Below are positions 1 through 64,000 of a DNA stretch of 64,000 nt, in pieces. Under the pieces are notes generated by a model. It made no database searches, was not told the origin of the DNA, and saw nothing but the letters and a program-made list of their open reading frames with translations. The stretch's first letter is position 1. Every line of letters starts with the position of its first letter. This DNA is from Limanda limanda (Eukaryota; Chordata; Actinopteri; Pleuronectiformes; Pleuronectidae): positions 24,565,893-24,629,892 of the forward strand of contig NC_083644.1 of assembly GCF_963576545.1 (NCBI RefSeq). Reading direction: 5' to 3'. The position numbers and the translations under genes were made by a program.

Positions 1-1660
1 GATCAGAGATCGTGTTGGCCGGTCTGGTCGGGCCAGCATTCCCGCTCAGATCACTCAAGGCCCTGCTTCTGTTTCCACTCCGAGTCCCTGACACGGGCTG
101 GAAAGGTTTGGACAAAGGCCTTCAGTATATCTGAACAATATCAGGACAAACTCAAGTCATAACCACACTTTTCACTGCAGTCACAGAAGAGAGCTTGACG
201 TAGGAACACTGTGCAAAATGGATTTAGTTATCGAAATAGCTTACACTGCCTTGTTACTACTCTCATTAGACCCATAATGCATTTTGAAGGATTGCTCTTA
301 ATGTCTAATTTAGCCTCTGCGACGATGACATTATCTCATTTTATGATGTTGTTTCTTTGCCTCTGAATAAGTAATCCTTCAATATAATTCCTGAGCTGCT
401 CTTTGGTCAAATAAACGGGTTCCTAAGCAACACAGCTATTGGAATTGATCTTTGGCAGCGTAATGTTTACATTCCCTAGTGGGTGTGTTCAGCTGTAGTA
501 CCATGGCATTATGATTCAGCATCAAATCCGAGCACGGAAGGTGTCCGTTCCAAAGTGGAATCACTACTATTCATTAGAAAAGAAAACAATGTAATTGAAA
601 CAACAGAGGATATTGTACTACGAGGCCAGGCCGTCTGGTATGAGGATCCACTCAACACATCTTGTGGTTGCATTGCATTATGGTCTATTGTGACTGCTGC
701 TGGTGAGGAAATGGTAGAGCTTTGCAGAACTGACGTCCTCTCTTCCGCCGTGCTGAGTGGAAACTTGCTGATGACGGATGTTTTGAAAGGATGTCATCTT
801 CAGCTGCTGCCGTACCTGTGTGGAAATATCTTGACGTGACCTCTCGACACTGAAAATTCAAGGGTTACCCAAACAAAACAATTACAACACTGTACCAAGG
901 GAAACAAAAAACAGAAAAAAACAAAAATCTGATTTTTTTTTCTCCCCAAGGTGAAATTTCCCTTAAACGTTCTGCATCAGACTTCGCTGGAAGGACTCGG
1001 CCCAAATTCGATTTTACACAACTTTCCATTACGACATTGTGAAGAAGTGCAGTATCCATGTGACAGTCAACCCAGCCTAAAGCTAAACAGCCAAAATGAA
1101 AGCAACTTAAGTAAAACACGAAAGTAAAAAAAGGAAGAGTCCATATCCAGTGTTCTTGTATTACATACACATGGCGACACGATCTGTGAGCAGAGCTGTA
1201 GCTCAGCTCCTTTACTCAATTGACTTTTTTTTTTACCAGTAAGTGAACAGTTGGCATCACTGAACAGTGAAGGCATCATGGTGGTTTTAAGCTTCGCAGG
1301 CTAAATAGAAAAAACATATTTTTGTGCCACAACACCTTCTTTCACTGTGGCTTTTGTGGCGCTATGTAAACAAAGTGTTATCGAGTATTCTGGCTAAAAC
1401 AAGCACGTGCGTTTGTTTAAAAGACCCCTCCAATGGAATTCAAGAAACTTCTGAACATGTCCATATGGTGGTTTTATCATATCATGAGTGAAATAAACAG
1501 TGCACCACACCATGGCTGAGTGGTTCCACCTTGGAATGGCGGTCTCAAACTAGAATGGCACTCAGCACATTTCACCTCCAAGCCCAACAGACCCCTTGAA
1601 TTCAAAAAAGCTGCATTAAATTGCACAAACTTAACATGTGTCATTTATTTCATTAAGATA
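1..1660. other. Intergenic, no gene recognised
   Basis: This stretch lies downstream of the ryk 3' end. It contains only short, low-complexity reading frames with no domain or paired splice sites that I can support. A+T content is high and mononucleotide runs are frequent, as in the neighbouring introns. From about 1430 onward the sequence grades into a dispersed repeat. Confidence 0.5.
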
Positions 1661-1669
1661 CATAAATTA

Positions 1670-1815
1670 TTCCCTGGAAATCTGGTTAAAATGTCGAATA
1701 ACGGCTATTTCACCAAAATTCCTTTTTCCAGATCCCTCCACTAAGTTTTGTGAAATCTGTTAAGTAGTTTTTGCATAATCCTGCTAACTAACAAACAAAT
1801 ACATAAATGCAGACT
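1670..1815 (-). repeat. Dispersed fish repeat, family A copy (reverse)
   Basis: The reverse complement carries the conserved opening of a repeat seen several times in this window: a stretch reading like 'gtttgttagttagcagga', then a segment reading like 'caaaaactacttaacag'. Other copies are at 17757-18070, 24160-24215, 28628-28675 and 57541-58116. Family membership is my recognition of a common teleost repeat. Its class (SINE-like or MITE-like) is not settled by the sequence. Confidence 0.45.
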
Positions 1816-1891
1816 AACACATACCACTTTTGAGTGTTTGCACCTTGGAATGGCAATGAACCAATGGCAGTTTCAAACAAACACATTGAGA

Positions 1892-2739
1892 ACATAGACC
1901 AGGGGTGGGCAAACATTTTGACTCGCGGGCCACAATGGGTTCTAAAATTTGACAGAGGGGCCGGGCCAGGAACAGATGGATGGAGTGTTTTTGTGAACTA
2001 ATATAAATGACATTGAAAAATCATTACATGAAAGGATTTGGCCTTTACCAAGTAGCAAAGCACTTATCTGCAAGGCCATTTAACAAAAACTCGCCTTCAG
2101 AGAAAGGCTTGCTAGCCTTGGCTATTTCGAATGCAACTCAAAAAATATGCCTTGGTAAGTGACTCTTTAATTGCAGTTTGTCTGTGAGAAAAAATGTTGC
2201 TGAGTCTGTAAATTAGTCGCCAACCTCTGAGCTGAAGCCACCCGTTCTTGCGTTGACTGCTTGCTAGCGTAGTTAGCATGCTTTGTAGCAAAGTGACGGC
2301 TGGTGTTGTACTCCATGAAAACTGCGACAGTTTCTCGGCATATCAGGCATACAGCCTTCGATTGGACTTCAGTGAAAAAGTATTTTGTTGTCGACTCCGT
2401 GTTAAACACTCGGCACTCATTGTCCACTTTTCGTTTCCTTGATCCTCTCATTTTACAGAAGGGCTCACAGGGCAAAGGGAAAAAGTGAAGGAAGATCATG
2501 TGCCCTTTCGAGCCCTATACACCACACTCCCGGGCAAATTTCATTTAGCTGACCCAGGACAAACCCAGGACAACAAGAATCAAAAAGTACAATTTCTTAA
2601 AAAATAAAGCAAAACTACAAAGTGCTATAAGTACGTACCATTTAAGTGTTACTAAATTGTTAGTTTAAAAGTTTTTTTTTTTTTTTTTATTATTTGGACA
2701 AGTTCGGCGGGCTGTACTTTGCCCATGTCTGACATAGAC
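1892..2739. mobile_element. hAT-type DNA transposon, internally deleted, with 8-bp TSDs
   Basis: The element proper is 1900-2731 (832 bp). It begins caggggtgggcaaac and ends with the inverted, diverged counterpart (gtttgcccctg-like; seen as tttgcccatgtctg). Both sides are flanked by the direct repeat acatagac (1892-1899 and 2732-2739), the 8-bp duplication expected of hAT. The CAGGGGTGGGCAAAC end is typical of Charlie-like hAT families. It retains only the N-terminal BED-finger part of a transposase on the minus strand, so it is non-autonomous. Confidence 0.85.
2167..2499 (-). pseudogene. hAT transposase N-terminal fragment (BED zinc finger)
   Basis: This 110-residue frame lies inside the hAT element. 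From about residue 20 it holds a KRKVDNE-type start, then a BED-type finger: C-x2-C (CLIC) followed by H-x4-H (HFATKH). This layout is known from hAT transposases and the host genes derived from them, such as the GTF2IRD2-type fusion partners. The catalytic RNase-H-like core and the C-terminal dimerisation region are absent. The frame stops about 270 bp before the element end. I read it as a truncated transposase remnant, not a host gene. Confidence 0.7.
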
Positions 2740-3116
2740 CCTAAATAAAGATGGACGATGCGTCTTCTCTTCCTCCTGCTGCAGTACCAAAGTCAGGCAC
2801 ATACGCATGCTCAACCAATCGGGAGTCAGTAGCAAATGATGACGTTTCATCTGCAGCTGTAGTCAAATAACAAATTGAAAACAAAGTAAATGGGAAAATG
2901 AGCTCTTCAACCTACAATGAGATTAGAAGCACCTGAGAAACAATATTTGAGCAGAAATAATTGAACAGATTTTTGTTTGTTTGGCCCATCTCCCATCTCA
3001 TAACATGGAGGAGGCTTGATTTACTTACTGATATTGCAGTCAGCCACCAGGGGGAGATCAAGATGTCGTCTTTCTTTATTTACAGTATATGATCGAGACA
3101 AGCCAGGTTTTAATGC

Positions 3117-3845
3117 ATCACAAGTAGGGATGGGGGGAAAAATCGATTCAGTTACAAATCGCGATTCTTGTGAATGACGATTTTAAATCGCCATTCTGCC
3201 TCCCAAATCGATTTTAAATTATTATTTTTTAAACATATTTATTGGTTTATACGGGGGGAATATATGGGGGGAGCAACATCACCCCAGAGCATGTTGACCA
3301 GCTCTTGTTTTTGCACAAGAATCTAAACATACCCAAGCACTAGCTTTGCATCGCCTACATGCAAAGAACAATAGCCTACTTTTTGTTTATTTCAAAGTTT
3401 ATATTTTAAGTAAACTTTTATTCATTCTATTTAATTTACCTTTTATTTATTGTTTAAAAGTAGCCTAGGTGGCTTACATTTCTTAATCTGTCAGTTTGTG
3501 TGCAGTTTACAGGGGCTATACAATAATAGGGAACATTTTTATTTATTTTCTCTATTGGCTGCCCAGCAGTCATTAAGTTAATGTTAATATTTGAAATAAA
3601 ACTTGTAAAGCTCTAAGTGAATTTGACTGTGTTGTATTTGAAGGTATGATTCAACATTTTTCCATGGTCCAGTACTTAAAAAAAAAAAAATAACCAAAAG
3701 AAATCCCAGGAAATCGTAATATCGAATCGCAATACTTACAGAATCGCAATACCCACAGAATCGCAATACAAATCGTATCGCCACCTAAGTATCGTGATAG
3801 TATCGTATCGGGAGGTCCCTGCCGATTCCCGTCCCTAATCACAAG
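3117..3845. mobile_element. Non-autonomous hAT element (713 bp) with 8-bp TSDs
   Basis: The element is 3125-3837. It starts tagggatgggggg and ends with the inverted form cgattcccgtcccta. The flanking direct repeat atcacaag is at 3117-3124 and 3838-3845. Subterminal AATCG/CGATT motifs are reiterated at both ends, as is usual for transposase-binding sites in such elements. No transposase-like reading frame remains, so this is a MITE-like derivative. Confidence 0.85.
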
Positions 3846-4560
3846 CCCAATGAACCAATCCTGTCCACTTCCTGGGTGGGGCTTTCAATATTGTTGTGCA
3901 GTAGCGTACCATGTTCTGCAGTAGCAATATGTGCTAGTTATCAGTATTCTGCAAGCTAAGCTAGCTCGGTTCGCGCTGGTGATTAGGACCAAAGTTGATC
4001 TAGCAGCACATTATTAGCCGTTTGATGACGTAATCAACCTGTAGCCTTGTGGCAACTATTGCTGATTCGTTTGTTGTCGAGAGCGACAGATAAATACATT
4101 CCCCTTCAGAAACATTGACTTGTTAATTACTGCCATATCAACACGTAGCATAGTGTAGCATTGAGTAGCTTTCAAAACGGAAAACCAGCAGAGGTTTGCG
4201 TGTTTAATGATTAAAATCTACAGGGGAGCAGTGTGTTGTTAGTGATGTTCGTTATATTTGGGCCATTTGACTGATTTCTATGTACAATTTTGCAGAATGA
4301 GAGATGGGATTTTGTGTGAAACGCTAGACAACATGTCCAGAATGTACCCTGCCTCTCCCCCAATGTCAGCAGGGATCGGCTCCAGCTCCCCCATGACCCT
4401 CAGATAATAAGCGCTATAGATAATGGATGGATGGGGTGGGTTTTTTATGGGTTTAATCAAAGCCAGGAGAGGAACTTTTTACTACACAGCAAGAGCACGA
4501 TACTGATGCACTGTATGCTTTTGATAAGGGAAAAAATGAAGTAGGCTTATTATATTTAAA
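3846..4560. other. Intergenic, with a retroposon-tail-like segment
   Basis: No gene was recognised. Positions about 4335-4437 resemble the 3' tail of a common teleost retroposon: a 'ggatcggctccagctccc' core, then 'gataataagcgctata' and a short (ggat)n run. Assignment to a LINE or SINE family is by memory of the motif only. Confidence 0.45.
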
Positions 4561-5627
4561 AGATCCCATTTAATTTTTGGATAAGAACTCGGGAAGCATT
4601 TTACAACCTTAATTCAACATGCAGTGACCATAAAGACACATCACAAAGATGTTAAAGGTGGTAGAATAAGATTAGACCAAGCTGGTAGGCAGTTTTGTGT
4701 GTGTTCACAGTGATTATTAGTTTTCTAGTTACTCACAAAAATAATTTGAAGAGTCCTGTGAAGGGCTGTGTTCTGACGCAGAACAATCAAGCTTATAAAA
4801 CAAAGAGGACAGGATAATTTTGTTCGGATGATGTCATAGTGGAAATAAAAATGTACAAAAGAGTAGGAATATGGTGGCATTCAAATAATAATAACGTCCA
4901 AAGTTCACTCAGGATGTTGTTCTACAAAAATATGTGTACGTAGCTTTGTGGCACTGATATTGTAGAAGCTGTGGCGTCCATATCTGTAAAAAACAGGGTC
5001 ATCTCTGCTTAGTGTCGGCTCGTCCATCAGGAGACAGAACAACTCATCTGTGGCACAGTGCTCAGAAAACAGTGTACCATCGAGGGGGCGTCTCGTACCA
5101 AGCTTGCACGCTCGACAACACGGTTACATACACAAATGAAGCCCTTAAACTCTACTTTGGTACCTAAAATTGTTCTTTAGTAGAGTCACTCTCATTCAAA
5201 CCACATCTGCAATTTACACTAGTAACAAAACTGTAGAAAATACTGTCTTTAAAACCATGATCGTCAAGATTGGCATATTTTTTTAAAAATTGTTCCATTG
5301 GCACAAAAATGTCCGTAAGTGTTGATGTTCGGTATAGACGACGACATCTTTCCATCGTTTCTCTTGGCGAGGGCGGGGCCCTGTAACTGCCGTTCCTAGA
5401 CGCTTTCAAAGCATATAAAACAATATTCGACAAAGAATCCTTTTACTTTGCTATGCTGTAAAAAGGTAATTCAACTATATAAAAACTCCATGACTGTACA
5501 AGATGAACGCCTGCTCGTTCGTCCGATAAGGCACAATTTCCTCCGCGTGTTCCTCATGAACAGTGTCCTCCAGCCTTAAATGTTGCTCGTTGTTTTGAAG
5601 AAGAGGAAGAAAAAAAACGCCTCGCTT
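4561..5627 (-). other. ryk: Probable ryk 3' UTR
   Basis: This lies immediately 3' of the ryk stop on the transcribed strand and contains no other gene. A possible minus-strand ATTAAA poly(A) hexamer is at 4569-4574. No canonical AATAAA was noticed closer to the stop, so the true 3' end is uncertain. Confidence 0.35.
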
Positions 5628-52963
<47,336 letters not shown>

Positions 52964-53460
52964 GGCGGTGGTCCCCTGGCTCGCAGTAGCTCTCGGTTTC
53001 CCCCGGTCGCCGACTCCTCTCTCATCCGCATGTGGAGTTAGTCCCGGGGGGCGACATGTCGAGTCCCTTCACGCCGCAGCGCCACTTGTGGCACGAAACT
53101 CCGCTCGCCTGTTTTTGTCCTCCGCCGCTAGCCGAGCTAAGTTAGCCTGCTAGCCGTCTGCGGAATGTGTGTTAGAGCTCCGCACGTTTACGACGTTTTC
53201 CCAAAAGCACGTAGACAAAGTCCCGCGGCGGCGCCTCGCTGCGAGGGGCCGGCGGTGGAGGGAGAAGAGAGGTGAGGTCTCAGGGAGGCTAACACGTCCA
53301 GCTCCGAGCCTCCATGTCTCCGAAGCTTTCTCCTCACTTTTCATAGGAGGAGGAGGGGGAGAAGGGGGGGGGGGGTGGTCAGCGCGGCTCTCTGCTCCGA
53401 ACTGTGGCGGTGCCGCCTTCACGGGCTGTCGGGAAATTCGGGAATATTGCCACTGACCGA

Positions 53461-55880
53461 CTCCAAAATGTGTGCGACAGAGGAAACCTATGTGAGAGTG
53501 CGAAAGAAGTCGTGATTTAGGAAAACAAAAGTCGTTTATTTATGAGAATGAAAAAGTATATCAATGATGAAATGATTAGTGAGGGGAGTTTCACTTCCTC
53601 TGGATCCAAAATATTGAGTCGACCAACCTCCCTGTTACTTTCAAAACCGGGAAATTCCTTTTAATATCACACAGATAATCACTGATAGAGACGTCATCTA
53701 CTAAATGCAAATGATTCTCATGACTTTACGACCTGTTTTTCCTGAAGATTACTTTATTCTGACTCCCACTGTAAGGACTTTAATTTCATAATTTTCCTTT
53801 TCTACATCCAATAAAACGACTTAATTTTGGAAAAAATATCCGAAAACAGCCATTTTTCTTGTAATGTTACGATTTTACTCTCGACTGTCAGATATTCCCC
53901 TCCCCCCCTTTAAGTGGCCCTAATACTCTGCAAACATTAACTCACCATAGCAGAAGACAACCTGATATATTTTTGTCATATTCCAAACAATCACCACAAC
54001 TCATTTCAATATATCTAGATCTATGCATGTCTTGCATTTTTGTAATGGTGTACAAATGTATTTTTAGCTGTCAGTAATATTCCACCAGTCAAGTCCATTC
54101 ACTTATAAGAATTCATTTTAATCTAGTATCCACAAGATAATAATTCCAATTGACTCGCCTTTAAATTGTATTCAAGAAGCGTTCCAGAGGATGGCAAGGA
54201 ACATTCCGAGGTTCGGTGAAGGCAGCAAAAAAACCCTATACTCAATCTGGAGAAGAAGCAGTGAAGATCTTTTTAAACTCGCCAAAACTCTAATATCGCA
54301 AAAAAAGAAGGAGGTAGATGTGGAGCAGGCATATTTTCCCTGAGGCCACCAAGTGGTAGTACACATTAAATGTTAAACTAAAGGATACAATTCAGTGCAA
54401 TGTGTGTTCAGTTTGTGATGGTTTGAGGGGTCAGGTCACTGGTCTTCAATCACAGGCCCTCAGTGGGAGGTTTTGGGCAACTGCAACTTTTTTATTTGGT
54501 GTAAAATTACACTTTTCACATTAGAAAATAAAAATGTTTAACCCTCACTTGTTGCTGTAGCCAGTCTCCTGCATAAAGAATGATCCAAAATAAAATATGC
54601 AAAAGGAACATGTGATTAATGAATATCCACATCAATACACAACATTAATGATGTAGTTTTACTATTATAACCATATGATGATTATAACTACTCTTTAATT
54701 GGAGGTACAATACTTGCATTCAAGTCAATCTCGTCTACAGTGGTTTTGGCACAATGCACACATTATGTAGAACACACACGTGTCTTAGTGAGGTGTTGGG
54801 TGACCACAAGCCTCCAAAACAGTTTCAGTGCTGCTTGGCATAGTGTGTGGAACTCTGCTGGAGCACAGGATTTTCCGAGTGTGATGTTTTGAAGATGATT
54901 GTGGCGACTGCCCTGAAACTTTCCATCTGGGGAACAGCAGAGAATTTCATTGCTTTCATACTGATGAAGCCATTGATGGACCTTCCTGCCTGCACACAGG
55001 CATAAGCATTAGAATGTTTCTTATTAATCAGTGTATCTCTTTTAATTGTTCAGTTGTCTGTCATGAGGGATGTAACAGATGTGTCATTGCAGATGGAAGG
55101 TTGAGCTGCTGTCTTTGGGCCAACTGCAGGAGTGTGTATAGTTGAATCTTTGGTTACTTGGTGGAAAGTGTGATGATCTGCCCATTTTCTCTTTTGTCTC
55201 CATCTATGGTTTAAGACATAGCAAGAGCTTGAGTCTGTTTTGGAAGTCAGTGTTCACCAGTGGATGGTAGAGTGAGCCAGTGATATAATCTATAATCTTG
55301 GCAGTAGTAGTAGTCAATAGTAAATGTTAGTCAGAAGGACAGTATTTTTTTTTTCTTCTTTTACATGTACCACAACTGAAACTGGTCATGTTTGCCTCAT
55401 CTTGTTGATGAAATACTGTTAAAATACTTCCAATCAATCAGGTCACTTTGGCTACTGTTGAACTGACTGACCCATTTAATAAATCACATAAAATGACTGG
55501 TTAACCACATCACGTAATGTTATTATACTAAGACCTCAAAGATACTAAGATACTTGAATGACATCTTTGACCATGTCTTTATCTCTTTGTGACGGTCATA
55601 CTGTGTCTTTTAGAATGAATTTTCTTAAATACAATTATTTAGCAGGTATTTATGGATAAAATAAAATGAAGATATAGTTTGTGGGTATTTTATATTTTTT
55701 CTTATATTTGGGTGTGGTTTTAATAGAAGCCATAACAAGTTTCTCACAAGTATTTTTGTATTTATTTTGTGTGAAATAAACTAAACTTAATTATAATGAT
55801 AAACTCTGTTAATATGGATACTGTACTTTTTAAATATATAATTCAAGATGAAAACATCAACCAAACAAGACACCAGAAAA
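53461..55880. other. Spacer between ryk and sned1
   Basis: No gene recognised. About 54760-54970 resembles another teleost interspersed repeat (block 'aggtgttgggtgaccacaag' and 'tgctgcttggcatagtgt'). The remainder is A+T-rich with short chance frames. Confidence 0.55.
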
Positions 55881-55896
55881 AAAACATTTTAAATTT

Positions 55897-55902
55897 TTTA
55901 TT
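55897..55902 (-). terminator. sned1: Possible sned1 poly(A) signal
   Basis: AATAAA on the minus strand, about 790 bp 3' of the sned1 stop, with no nearer hexamer that I noticed. It would imply a 3' UTR from 56688 to about 55880. Confidence 0.4.
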
Positions 55903-56688
55903 AATAAAATATTCACCTACAAAATGGCCTATAAACACTATTTACAGAGTAGCAAGCACTGATGCCTGCAAAGACACAGAAACAGATATTTATACACAAA
56001 TAACACTGTGCACCATTGTCAGAGGACAAGATGAATTTATGGGGTGTGGGGAAAAAAAGTTTTCCCATCATCATTATAAGACCGGGACTCTGAACACTCT
56101 ACAGTTATTTCCCTGAGGGACAAACCTGCAGCTGAATCACAAATAATACAATAAAAAAAACCTCTCCTAATGTGTCAGCATGGACATGGAATTGAGGTAT
56201 ATAAGGTATCTGATGCACTGCAGTGGACTGCTTTCCAATGATATTTGCATACAAGAGTTTGTATGAAATATGAGTCATCATCCATCACAAATGATAAATG
56301 ATTTGGGGCCATCTTCACTGGGTCGACTAAAGCTTCTTCACGAAAGCACGGAGCAACAGATTGAAGCTCTCAGGACGTTAATGAAAGCGACCTCATTTTC
56401 AGATGAATGACGATGTGTGTCTGAAATGTTACAGTGGGCTCTGACACGGGTGTTCAGCACAAAAAAAATGACCATAATCAGTTCAAGTAGATTATAAACA
56501 CCAAAATTGAAGTAAGGAGGTTTTCACATGACAGTGACAACAGTCCTTTCATCGGTTAACCAAGTGCTCTGGAGAAAAGGAGAGAAAAGACAAATATTTA
56601 GGATAATTGTCGAACATCTTGTGATGTGTTACAGCACCAGTGAAAACACAAGGTAGGATGAGGATGTTGTGTTCGAGGAAACCTACCT

Positions 56689-64000
<7,312 letters not shown>

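Overview
The window is vertebrate nuclear DNA, almost certainly from a ray-finned (teleost) fish. Coding DNA comes as short minus-strand exons with GT..AG introns. The intergenic and intronic DNA carries interspersed repeats typical of teleosts: short hAT elements with TAGGG- or CAGGGG-type ends, a Tc1/mariner fragment, a Harbinger-like fragment, a BEL/Pao LTR element and several SINE-like families. No bacterial-style operon, CRISPR array, tRNA or rRNA was seen.

The main gene is a complete ryk (WIF-domain Wnt co-receptor, atypical receptor tyrosine kinase) on the minus strand. It runs from the start codon at 52963 to the stop at 5628. I resolved 15 coding exons whose splice sites and phases all agree: 1812 nt, 603 residues. 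Intron 1 alone is 17.5 kb. An extra, perfectly phased 84-nt candidate cassette exon lies in intron 7 (23396-23479). The promoter side of exon 1 is a GC-rich, CpG-rich region (about 52850-53460).

From 56689 to the right edge is the 3' end of a second minus-strand gene, read as sned1 (an extracellular-matrix protein). Eight exons encode an FN3 domain, a linker, one EGF domain and a cysteine-rich tail; the 5' part lies beyond the window. The two genes are tandem, with sned1 upstream of ryk and about 3 kb between them.

Mobile DNA: four hAT-type elements with intact 8-bp target duplications (1900-2731, 3125-3837, 19748-20737, 40429-41283). There is also a young BEL/Pao element (28912-32657) with two 622-bp LTRs differing at 3 positions, a 5-bp target duplication and a single intact gag-like ORF but no pol; it sits antisense in ryk intron 4. 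A Tc1/mariner transposase fragment (about 39510-40195) has an exact 123-bp copy inside the nearby hAT element. A 210-bp perfect (CA)n tract lies 43 nt downstream of the ryk exon 1 donor. The left 4.5 kb, most of ryk intron 1 and the ryk-sned1 spacer hold no gene I can support.
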